From: Chloracidobacterium sp.
Lineage (GTDB): Bacteria; Acidobacteriota; Blastocatellia; Pyrinomonadales; Pyrinomonadaceae
Length of the DNA: 64,000 nucleotides
Assembly (NCBI GenBank): GCA_016720705.1
Contig: JADKKB010000007.1
Location: 1,984,001 to 2,048,000 of the forward strand
Direction: 5' to 3'
Made by a program: the position numbers and the translations under genes. Below the pieces are notes generated by a model that ran no database searches, was not told the origin of the DNA, and was given only the letters and a program-made list of their open reading frames with translations. Below are positions 19,301-28,000 of this stretch, piece by piece; position 1 is the first letter of the stretch; each line of letters starts with the position of its first letter.

Positions 19301-19522
19301 AGGGCTTTTGATAAGCCGAGGGCGTTGATCGCATACCTTCGCCTCGACAAACTCCACGAGTTTGATGCGGTACAACTCCGTGAGATCGATGCCGAGGCTC
19401 TCAGGTTGATCGACGACATTCGCAATGGCGATTACACACCAAAACCCTCAGCCGAAACCTGCGGATGGTGCTCATACCGTACTTTCTGCCCGGCGTCTGC
19501 GGCGACCGGACTTGAAATATAA
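16373..19522 (+). CDS. addA: AddA-like UvrD-family helicase-nuclease
   Basis: 1049 residues if started at ATA 16373; the first ATG (16460) lies after the Walker A motif and cannot be the true start. Superfamily 1A motifs are complete: Gln motif at residue 7, Walker A GAGTGKT (22-28), VTFTEKAAAEL, DEFQDTNPIQ, VGDEKQSIYGFRG, TIHRAKGLEWPVVF and YVAITRAKDKV. The C-terminal PD-(D/E)XK nuclease has VLDYKTDGTF, flanked by YALCPKQFEYQ and a terminal CGWCSYRTFC, so this subunit also shows four cysteines of iron-sulfur type. In the codon phase, the ATA sits where a homologue would have Met (next residues ALTSDQ). Either ATA is used or an ATG has mutated or been misread. Confidence 0.85.
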   Translation: MALTSDQKSAAEADGCVAVTAGAGTGKTRMLAERYLHHVRKHELSPLAIVAVTFTEKAAAELRSRIRQTLIEKLNDEKLIAEIEAAQISTMHSLAGRICRDFYDIAGIPADFVILDELESPLWASEKFDEALGQIDVEISDDLGFKWLVGVLNELLRDPLASEKALSLGAENWRKAIDQARSDAIAALVDSDVWSDAANILTDCCGGANDTLEVIRGDVINSMANVGSDGVVLELETILKRFKINSGSSKKWDASALERVRSCLVELKALVRSTLEVASITFGPDDEEAARRIPPLAEAFHQVREYIAAAKLREKVLDFNDLEHYALKVLADPLAVEHYRLRWKAFLVDEFQDTNPIQADILERLTSEAILTIVGDEKQSIYGFRGADVDVFSRVRDSIVDSRGGERVPLSRTFRTHETLVEAMNTLFKEVLGPIHQPLDAERKSSTIASPHITLATVAAEKGSLARDQQVIEARYIAARVKELNDAGVAYRDIAIIGRRWAPLETYQSVLSAVNIPAVNAGGGSLLETREALDVYSLISFLAQPSDPIPLAAVLRSPFFAISDKVLYDASRAVKGDVSWWGAIRGRPEFAHAVSVLDELIAGRDLLTAESLVRLADRLTGYGAVVANLPQGLRRTADLSGMYALLRKIDGRSGGGVFTSARVLRELYQTETDIPRPPVDAGDAVVLMTIHRAKGLEWPVVFVPDLTSKPRGDSAPIVIDSELGVAFQIEGDEYEKSEPGIYKLIKLRRKIRELEESRRLLYVAITRAKDKVILTAAKGKGYDLDILTPGLDAAGIVAQEIPFNYDDAIAPSPGDPPPFALPTTVSIEPVKIGVREIPATGLTTYALCPKQFEYQVVEGHPGISDVYARAREVGTLTHLALELDIDNIDELRRRSLEGNDAELNEAIGLAAKFREHPAYDAVRPLGTARELRSVVEIGSVSLTAIADVVGDDFVLDYKTDGTFNPHEHRFQLWAYARAFDKPRALIAYLRLDKLHEFDAVQLREIDAEALRLIDDIRNGDYTPKPSAETCGWCSYRTFCPASAATGLEI

Positions 19523-19528
19523 TCTTGG

Positions 19529-20047
19529 TTAATCGCGATGCCAGTTTACGCGGGCGACCTTATTCTCGTGCGAAACATCGTATGTCACCTTGCCCGAAAA
19601 TGCGTTATTGAGCGCGTGTCCGAGTCTTTGTGCCATATGCTCGGTCGTCGTCTCCAAGAGAATCTCGTCTTCGGCCTCGATCCGATCCATTATTCGCGAA
19701 AGCGGATTGTCCTCGATCGCCCGGATCGCCTCATTTTCGATAAGTCTGATGATCTCGTCGTGATGAGTTACGAGAAACTTGCCATTCAAGGTCAGATAAC
19801 CGCCGACCACGTGATCGGCGATCTGGCGGCACGCCTGACAGATGACGGCATTTGAGGGTCGCCAATGCTTGTGCTTACCGCTTTCCTTAACAAACTGAGG
19901 ACTGACCCAGCGACCGTCGCAGTAAATAGAACTGCATTTCGGACACGATGCCGGTTCAGCAAGCTTCATCCCTTCACGATGAGCACCGCCCCCGCGATGG
20001 ATCCGTTTAGCAAACGTCTGATCGGTATTTTTTATGGTGCTGTTCAT
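19529..20047 (-). CDS. BCAM0308-like zinc-ribbon protein
   Basis: 172 residues. An N-terminal basic tail is followed by CPKCSSIYCDGRW and CQACRQIADH, a CxxC...CxxC ribbon about 45 residues apart, then GGYLTLNGKFLVTHHDEI, a conserved block of this family. An acidic helical C-terminal domain ends FSGKVTYDVSHENKVARVNWHRD, resembling half of the archaeal/eukaryotic NMD3 fold. The family is widespread and uncharacterised. The gene converges with the addA-like gene, with 6 bp between stops, so its 3' end is transcribed toward addA. Placement is from recalled family features. Confidence 0.65.
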   Translation of the reverse strand: MNSTIKNTDQTFAKRIHRGGGAHREGMKLAEPASCPKCSSIYCDGRWVSPQFVKESGKHKHWRPSNAVICQACRQIADHVVGGYLTLNGKFLVTHHDEIIRLIENEAIRAIEDNPLSRIMDRIEAEDEILLETTTEHMAQRLGHALNNAFSGKVTYDVSHENKVARVNWHRD

Positions 20048-20224
20048 TTCGTCACCTCAAACACTTAGAGTGCAAAAAGCGTGCCTCGCAAAAAGCCGTA
20101 AAATCCACCAAAAGGTGCGATTGTACAGTCATAAATGGCATAAATGGTGGGGCTGGCGTCAAAAATCCCCATCACAGCGAATAATCTCGCGCGTGCCTTG
20201 ACCGACCGTCCGGACAAACAAAGA

Positions 20225-20248
20225 AAAGCGGCCCTTGCGAGCCGCTTT
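20225..20248 (-). terminator. intrinsic terminator of tRNA-Thr
   Basis: On the minus strand AAAGCGGC, an 8-nt loop, GCCGCTTT, followed by TCTTTG. It sits 42 nt past the tRNA 3' end. The remaining sequence up to 20048 is the upstream region of the zinc-ribbon gene and contains a 9-bp direct repeat, CATAAATGG twice, at 20130-20147. Confidence 0.75.
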
Positions 20249-20289
20249 GTTATTTAAGGTAAGTATATTATTTACTGCAGTTTATTATG

Positions 20290-20365
20290 TGGAGCCGCCC
20301 ATCGGAGTCGAACCGACGACCTTTCGATTACGAATCGAATGCTCTACCAACTGAGCTAGGGCGGC
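20290..20365 (-). tRNA. tRNA-Thr(CGT)
   Basis: A complete cloverleaf on the minus strand with encoded CCA. Acceptor GCCGCCC/GGGCGGC with discriminator T; D arm GCTC...GAGC; anticodon stem TTCGA/TCGAA with loop TTCGTAA, so the anticodon is CGT and reads ACG (Thr); T arm GTCGG-TTCGACT-CCGAT. The length is 76 nt including CCA. Confidence 0.95.
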
Positions 20366-20490
20366 CTAATGGTTAGTGAACACCGTCCGCAGCGTCACCG
20401 GAAAATACGAGATCGTCCAATGCTTTATATGCCTTGACGCACCTGAGAGGTGCGGCGGAACCGGCTTTTTTCGGCAAAGCCGAATCAAAT

Positions 20491-20519
20491 AATATACTTG
20501 TTGACTTACAGACTGTCAA
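20491..20519 (-). promoter_or_regulatory. near-consensus sigma70 promoter for tRNA-Thr
   Basis: On the minus strand a perfect -35 TTGACA (20514-20519), a 17-nt spacer and TATATT (20491-20496). The -35 is part of an inverted repeat, TTGAC-N9-GTCAA (20501-20519). Transcription would start about 120 nt before the tRNA, giving an unusually long leader that holds a hairpin TTCGGC-TTT-GCCGAA and a 34-codon frame starting with TTG at 20477 and ending at 20373. That frame has no Shine-Dalgarno and is not called as a gene. Confidence 0.8.
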
Positions 20520-20540
20520 GCAAACTCCGCGGCCCAGGCG

Positions 20541-20990
20541 TTATATGCCTCTGACCCTGAATAGCTCGGCCCGTTCGGCGACGAGGTCCGGCGGCAATCC
20601 CTCATCGCTGACAAGTTCGTCGGCGGTGCGGCCCACGATCCAATCCCTCGGGATCAGAGCACATACCGCAAAGATGTCGGCCTCGCGCTCCTTACGGTCG
20701 CGGTGTCCGACGCCGTGAAAGTTGGCTGTGGTGCCCGAGTCAGGCAAATGCAGGAGAAAATGCCCCAGCTCGTGAAACATCACAAAGAGTCTTTTGAGTG
20801 GCGGCAGTCTGCTGTCGATGGCGATAAAGTGGCGGCCGCGAACCGAATAGTAAAAGCCGTTCGTCCGCAAAGGCATCTCTGTCACCGAGACACGTAAACG
20901 ACGGCAGATACGGTGAAAGTCGTCTTCGTTCAACGCTTTACGGTTCCACTGACGGCAGGCGGCTGACGCTTTTTCGGCTAAAAATCGCAT
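20541..20990 (-). CDS. ImmA/IrrE-type metallopeptidase
   Basis: 149 residues. The zinc motif HELGH is at 73-77, followed by the third-ligand region EREADIFAVCALIP, typical of the ImmA/IrrE (DUF955) family. These cytoplasmic proteases cleave an XRE-type repressor to switch on stress or mobile-element genes. The upstream gene, 71 nt away on the same strand, encodes exactly such a repressor, so substrate and protease are probably co-transcribed. No integrase, excisionase or structural phage gene is nearby, although the pair abuts a tRNA gene. Confidence 0.88.
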   Translation of the reverse strand: MRFLAEKASAACRQWNRKALNEDDFHRICRRLRVSVTEMPLRTNGFYYSVRGRHFIAIDSRLPPLKRLFVMFHELGHFLLHLPDSGTTANFHGVGHRDRKEREADIFAVCALIPRDWIVGRTADELVSDEGLPPDLVAERAELFRVRGI

Positions 20991-21061
20991 TAGATGGGAG
21001 CAGTGTACTGCTAGAGCAACAATGTATCACGAATGGTGCGGCGATATCAATAAATTGGGAG

Positions 21062-21598
21062 CTACTTTGCCTTTAGAGTACGGTCAAGCACCTTTTTGGC
21101 ATCGCGGACGGCCTCGATCTTTTCGGCACTCGAATAACTCGACCAACCCTGGAAAAACACGACGCCGTAATCTTCGGGATAATCACGTCCCTCGAAGCGA
21201 AACCACTCGTTCATCACTCTCTGCGGGTCGTCAAAGTTTCGAACAGCCGTTTCGATGTCAAATGTTGGCGGTGCGTCGATCGTGCCAAGTTCCTCGACCG
21301 GTTCGGATGGACTAGCGGCAAATCGGCGGTCGATGATCTCGTTTATCCTTTCTTCAAAAATTCGGCCGAGATCGAGTTTTGGCGCAACGCCGACCAGCAT
21401 CTCGCCCTTACCTGTAAGCAGCCAATTCAGCGAAACACTGGTTTGATTGGCGATCTTGATCAGCACCTCAGGAGCGGGCAATCGTCCGCCGAAGTAATTA
21501 CGGACGGTTGCGTGGGGCACGCCGATGCGGCGGGCGATCTCGGCCATTGAGGCGTAGTCAAAGGCGCGTTGGAGGCGTTTAGAAAATTCGTCGTTCAT
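21062..21598 (-). CDS. XRE/CI-like repressor
   Basis: 178 residues. An N-terminal helix-turn-helix covers about 8-60 (MAEIARRIGVPHATVRNYF, then PAPEVLIKIANQTSVSLNWLLTGKG), the layout of CI-like repressors ending in the NWLLTG motif. The C-terminal part (about 75-178) is acidic with no recognisable LexA/CI autoprotease dyad, which fits inactivation by the ImmA/IrrE protease encoded downstream. Likely an autoregulated repressor; its targets outside this pair are unknown. Confidence 0.88.
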   Translation of the reverse strand: MNDEFSKRLQRAFDYASMAEIARRIGVPHATVRNYFGGRLPAPEVLIKIANQTSVSLNWLLTGKGEMLVGVAPKLDLGRIFEERINEIIDRRFAASPSEPVEELGTIDAPPTFDIETAVRNFDDPQRVMNEWFRFEGRDYPEDYGVVFFQGWSSYSSAEKIEAVRDAKKVLDRTLKAK

Positions 21599-22020
21599 AT
21601 TCGTGTTTCAACGTGTGTTGTTTAGTTACAAACAGATATTACCTCTAATATCGCCGATCTCAAAGTGGCAAGGACTCGGTTTTGAGTAAGAGCTATGGCG
21701 AAACACGACCGCTCGGAGCGATCGCACCCGGCGATCACAGTCTTCGCTGCCCGGTCGAAAGTGGTCGTCGATCTGCACTTTACCGACGACTTGCGAAATA
21801 ACACACGGCCGCTGTGAGAAATTCGCCAATGTGTGGTCAAGCTGCAGAAAATACAAGACTCAATAGCCTATTTTCCACGGTGTTTTGAGGCTGCAGAGGC
21901 GGCCTTCTCGGCACGCAACTTGCGCTGAATATTAATGTAGTAATACGACCGCTGTTCTTCGACAGATCGTTAAATGTGGCGCCCGCAAGCGGGTTTCCGA
22001 CTGCGAGCCAAGGAGTCAGT
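21599..22020. other. 422-nt divergent intergenic region
   Basis: It lies between the XRE repressor (minus) and the giant TPR protein (plus). The short reading frames here have no protein-like content. It should hold promoters for both sides. AAGGAG at 22010-22015 is the ribosome binding site for ATG 22021. No clear terminator or RNA gene is seen. Confidence 0.5.
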
Positions 22021-25000
22021 ATGAGAGTTCACCGCGTATTAGCGTCCGCACTCGTATTTGTTTTTTTAGTCACGATCTCTACAGTTTCAGCCCAGTTTTC
22101 GGCGTCGTTTAAGTCAACCTCGGCGGCGCCGGATCTTGTGCCGCCGGTGACTCGTGTCGATGGCCTTTCTCTGGCGTCCCTTTTTCCTGAAATGGCTGCC
22201 CAGGACGAGACCGAACGGTTACTCGAGCAATGGGCACGTTCCGGTAGTCCGGACGAGGCGGTGGTCGATCGGATGATGCGTGAACTCAACATAATGTCCA
22301 AGCAGGACGAGGCCGCACTCATCGCAAAGCTCAAGGCCGCCGGTGTGAAGTACTCGGACGGCCCAACGGCATTTGAGGCGGTCGTCCGCGAGACGCTCGA
22401 TCGACGGCGTTATTCGAGAGTTGACGACGCGATCCGCGAGGTGATGGCATCGTACGGCAACGAACTAGAGGCCGTCATCCGCACCGGATCATCGGGCAAG
22501 CGCTACCTTCAGATCCGAGGTTCCGGCGACGGCGGAGCAGGCTACCGAATGTTATTTTCGGACGACGATATCTCATTCGTCGGACCCAAGGCAGAGGAGG
22601 CGGCTCGAATGCTCAACGGCATTCTCGAAAATCAAGGCCTCTCCAAGCTTAAGGTCAAGGCGATGGATCTTGGCTCGCTCAAGAATATTCGCGGCATCGA
22701 CCTAACGGCTCTGGATCTGCTCGAACCGGACAAATTCCTCGGCGAATCGGGTGTCGCGAGTATTAAGGGCGAGATGCTCGATAAGGGAGCAGTTGTTGCC
22801 GAACGCACGGGCGAATCGCTGTCGATGACGGCCAAGCCGCTCCGGCAGTTCGTCGAATCCAAAAAGAGCAAGATGCTCGCAGACCTGATGGACGACAAGG
22901 CGGTCAAGGCGACCGTGCAAAAATTTGGTGCACTGACCGTCGTCGGCAGTTGCGAACGCCAGATCGTGCAGACGCACGCCGGATGGGAAAACCTGCCGGA
23001 TTCGGAAAAGGTGAAATACATTCTGCGCGAGCGATTTGCCCTGAGCGAGTCGGGTGCTATGCGAAATGTAGCAGGCGAAGCGGCGTCAGTCACGGCGTCG
23101 GACATTGCTAAGCTGACCTCGCTCCGCTCCGAGTTAAAGCTACGGCCAAACCTGACATCGGCCGAACTCTCCTGGATCGAAACCCTGCGGGCTCAGAATA
23201 TCGATCTTGCCTTTAAGGAGATCCCGCAGAGACTCGCCCCGGTGATCGCGACGGCTGAGACCACGGGACGCTCGCTCGCATCAAATGCGGAAGTGCGTCG
23301 AATGATGAACGAACTCACGACCGGCTTTGCCCTGATGCGCGACCGTGTCATCGATATTCCCGAGGCCGAAATGATCGCCAAGCTCAAATCCTTGGCCGGC
23401 GAAAATCGGGAAGTTTACAGTGCTCTCTACACCAGTTTTCAGCAGAGCAAGGACCTCGTCGAGGCACTCGATCAGTGGATCGCATCCGGCGGCACACGCG
23501 AGGCTTTTATCGATATGTTGGTCAAATCGGAGGGCCGACTCGCCCGCCTCCAGCAGGTAACTGCCCGTCGTGCCAGAAAGGCAAATACACCCGAAGCCAA
23601 GACACTTACGGCACTTGAGGAAATGCTCGGTACCGATCTCGGCGATAACTTTTTTATGAAGATGGCCAAAAATCCCGCGGCCAAAAAGGTCGTTTTGGCG
23701 AGTCTGGTCGCCGCCGGTGGTGCGGCGTGCCTCAAGGCGATGTACGACTCGTGGGCAAGGGGTAATTTTCAAGAAGACCTCAGCTCGGCCGCATTCGGGC
23801 TAATGGATTTCGTGCCGGGCGGCAGCGAGGTCAAATTGCTGTTTACCGAGGGTATGGACAAGACGGTGATGGTGCTTTTCATCAAGGACGCACTGTATTT
23901 CTCACCGGCGTGGCCGATCGCGCTTGTCGGCGACGTTCTGATCCTCTCGATCGATCTCGGTGGTGCGTATCGGATACAGATGCAGCAGCAGGGACTGATC
24001 GATTTCTTTGTTTACAACGGCGAATATGACACGTCCGGCGAACGGCCGAAGTTCTTACGCCTCAAACTGCCTGCGGGCACGACGGTGGAGCGTGAGGCTC
24101 TGGCCAAATATTTATTTGAGACTAAGGCTCTGAGGTACCGCCACACCGGCAAAGAGTATCTTATGAACGACCTTTCGGCCGTCAGCACTGACCTGCTCGA
24201 CAAGGCATTTATTCCCGAGGATCCCGTGACACAGCAATTGCGGATGGCTGCCGAGCAGCAACTTGCGGCGATCAATCACGCGGAGGCCTTGGGGGCTGAA
24301 AATGTATTTTCGGCAACCGCCGGATTCGGCCGCTGGCTGTTTGGTTTTGAGACCGTTTGCCAAAAGAGCGAAGAGCGTTGGTGCAAGGTCTTTGGCTTGC
24401 TCAAGCGAAAGATCGTCGATCGGCGTGAGATCGTCAAGGAAAAGGTGATGATACCGCAGTTGATCGAAATGGCCGAGATCAAGCGGGCGACGCTCGCCGC
24501 CGTCAATGAGACCGAGGGAAAACTCGATAAACTACAGTCGCAGATCGAATCGCTCCGCGGCAGCAAACTCGAGGTCAAATTATCGGCAGTGGTAAAAAAG
24601 CAGGCCGAAGACATCGCGGCATCGGTTCGCTCCGATACGACCGAGGAGCGCGATATGAAAAGCGGTAAACATTGGACTGCGGCCTACGACACATATTTGC
24701 GGATCTGGAATTGGCAGCGAAACGTCAAAACCAATATCGCCACTAAGACGGGTTGGGAGCGAGCATCGGTACTGCAATTCAAATGGACGGGCGATTTCGC
24801 CGATGATGAACGAAAGTCCGAGCAGTCGCGTAGAGGTTTTGCCTCGGCACTTGCACGCATCACCCGCGAGATCACGGTCATCAAAGGATCGACCCCCAAA
24901 ACTTCGGATGTGATCGATAAAGAAGCCTTTGCGATAATGAGCCAGGTCGTATTCCCTTGGCGGGCGGCGCTCGACGAGGCCGACAAGGATACGGCAGATC

Positions 25001-28000
25001 AGGGCTCTACGTATTTTACCGAGTACGAAGTGGCAGTCGAACGGGTCAAAAAGCTCTATGCCGGCAGTGCCGACTTTCAGGCACGGCTTGATAAAGGTGC
25101 CGAGATACGCAAGAGCAATGAGCGTCTGACGCTCGATCGTTCGACATCGTTTGAACTTCGATTCAATGATCCGGTGCTGGCGAATCTATATAGCGACGGC
25201 ACGCTGAGCGTGAAATGGTTTGCGGCGCTCAATGGCAGTTTTTCGCCGGACGACACAAATCTGCGGACGAACTTTGCACCGTATAGTCCGGAACCGGTCA
25301 AGATCACGGTGATCGTGACCCGGGGCGGTGTTGACCGTGCAAAGGGTTCGCTGAGCGTGACGATGAACGTCGCGGTGCCCGGAAGCTTTCTCGAACTGTC
25401 GCTGATGCCGGCCAAGCCAAAACCGCTTGATATCGCCGGTATCGCCGCATCGATCCCTGAGCGATTTTTCGGCGGCAAACCGCGATTTCATTACAATTGG
25501 ACCTGCAACAACTGCAAGGTCGATAACTATGACCGCTCACGGACGGCCGTAACCGCACCCAAGAATGGTGCCTCAAGCGTTGTTTGCGAACTGCTGGTCG
25601 AGGGGGCAAATGGCAAGTCGACCATCTTGTTACGCAAAGAGTTGAAGTTCGACGTGTCGGGTGCCGTCAAGCCGACGCCGACGCCCACCCCGAGAGTTAC
25701 GCCGACTCCGACGCCGACACCGAGAGCAACTCCAACTCCGTCGCCGAGAGTCACTCCGACCCCGGCGGCAACGCCCGGACCGATACCGACGCCAACCCCG
25801 GCGGCAACGCCAATAGCAACGCCGACAGCGAACCCGACCGCGTCGCCGACCGCGTCACCGACGCCCAAACCTCCGACGGTCGATGAAGAGACCGAAAAGA
25901 AAATTCGATATTTTAATTGCCTCTGCCGCTGCTACAGCGGATGGGCCGGCCATATCGGCGTCTATTGGGATCCTGAGGGTAAAGTAATACCCGAGTGTGA
26001 AAGCTCCGGTCCGTGCATCGGCGGCCTTGGTGCATTTGGCTGTACCCGCAGGCATTCCTTTGGCGCACCAAATGAGGAGTCCAAGCGATGCTATGAGGGC
26101 GTTTACGGTGCCGGAACATATGACGAGGCAAAAGCCGACAAGATGAGGCGTGAAGAGAACAAAAAACACGCCAAGCCGCTTACCGTAAAATTTAATTTCG
26201 AAAAATGCCCGATCACCGCACAGTTAGGAGAAACGATCAATTTCGAGGCCACCATTGGCGGCGGCATTCCGCCGCATAAATACACCTGGACAGGCAACGG
26301 CTCCGCCAAGGACAACAAATTCATCTTTGCCGATAACGGCAAGCCCGGAAATCAGACGGTTTCGGTTACGGTGACCGATGACGAGGGCGACTCGGCTACG
26401 GTGAGCTGTACCGTTATCGTCGAAGCGATGACGGTCAAGATCGAGCTGTTGGATAAGGAGAATAAGATCTCGTTCGGCGAATCACGGAGCTTCAAGGCGA
26501 CCGTGATGTCGGGTGACAAGCCGGCTAAGGGCAATTTTTATTTTCTCTGGCAGCCGCACCCCGAGATCCAATTTAACCCGTTTGAGTACACAGGCGGCAG
26601 TTCCACAACGACCAAGGCCGTATTTAATAAGGTGGGCACCACCAGTGTTTTGGTCAAGGCGTTTACTAAAGAAGGCGATAAAGTGACGCCCGTCGGCGAG
26701 TCCGACGAGATAGCGATCGAGGTCGCCAAACCCGAACTCGAACTGGTATTCAGCCCCGTCAAGCAATTGGTGGCGGCTGAGGTCAAAGCAAAGGTCACGG
26801 CGAAAATACCCGACCGGAAAGCCATCGATTTTCGTTGGGAGCTAAGCCAAAACGGCAAACTGCTCGGCACGTCGCAGGACTCGTCCGAGATAACGTTCGC
26901 ACCGCAGGACCTCAAGCCGATCACCGTCACCGTCTATGGACGCATCCCGGTAACCGGCGAGGATCTAGGCAGCAAGTCGGCGACGTTCACCGCATTTCCA
27001 CCCGAAATAAAGGTCACCGTTCTCGGAACCGAAGGGCCGTCACCGCAGGTCTGGAAAGAGGGCGTTGGGCTCGTTACGGTTGAAAAGGCGATCGCCATTC
27101 ACCAAAATGTCAATCTCCGCGTCGATGTCAGCCCGAAGATCGAGGATGTCAGATATCAGTGGAGCGTCAACGAAGATTCGCATATAGTCGGTAGCGATAT
27201 CTCGCAGGCCGTCCGGATCAATCGAAGCCAGGTCGGCAGTTGCGAAGCCTCGGTAATTATCAAAACTAAGGATGGCGTCGAGCTTGGCCGCGGAACCGGT
27301 ACATTCTCCGTGACCATTTCGCAGGCCGATATCGACAACGGCAAAAAGCAGGGCGACGTTTCCGGCAAACTCAACGAGGCCAAAGCAATGGTGCAGAAGG
27401 GCTTGCTCGACGAGGGCATAACTACCATCGACAGCGTCCTCGCTGCGGCACCGAAGAGCGTCGAGGCCAAAACTCTGGCTGCCAAATGGAAAAAGGAGCG
27501 GACGACGGTGCAGGGGCAACTGACAAAAGCCAGAACACTACTTGGCCAAAACAAGTTTGCCGACGCGACCAAGGAGTTGAATGTCGCAAAGGCTCTTCAC
27601 CCGAAATACAAGCCCGTTGTGGATCTCGAAAATGAGATCAAAGACAAAATGGGCAAGCAGGACGCGGCACTCAAGGACGCGATCGCCTCTGTTCGTTTGG
27701 CTAACGAGGCTAAAGATTTCAAAAAGGCTCTCAGTCTTGCTCCGCAAGTGCGGACGGGTTTCAAGCTCACGCCGGCAAACGAGGCTGAACTAAAACGCTA
27801 CGAAGACTTGGCACGCGAACGCGAAACCGAAAAGGAACGCCGCCGCGGTATGCTCAGGCAGGCCGAAGCGAAACAGAACTCCGGCGATTACGACGGCGTG
27901 GTCCGGGATGTCGACGAGATCTTGAAAAGCTTTGACACATATTGGAGCAGCACGATCGACTCCGAGCCCAAGACCGCCGAAAGCCTCAAGGCCGAGGCTC

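Noticed and set aside
20373..20477. 34-codon leader peptide before tRNA-Thr
   Set aside because: TTG start without Shine-Dalgarno and no homologue; kept only as a remark on the leader RNA.
20290..21598. integrated element at tRNA-Thr
   Set aside because: No integrase and no second copy of the tRNA 3' end; only an XRE/ImmA pair, so an element cannot be supported.
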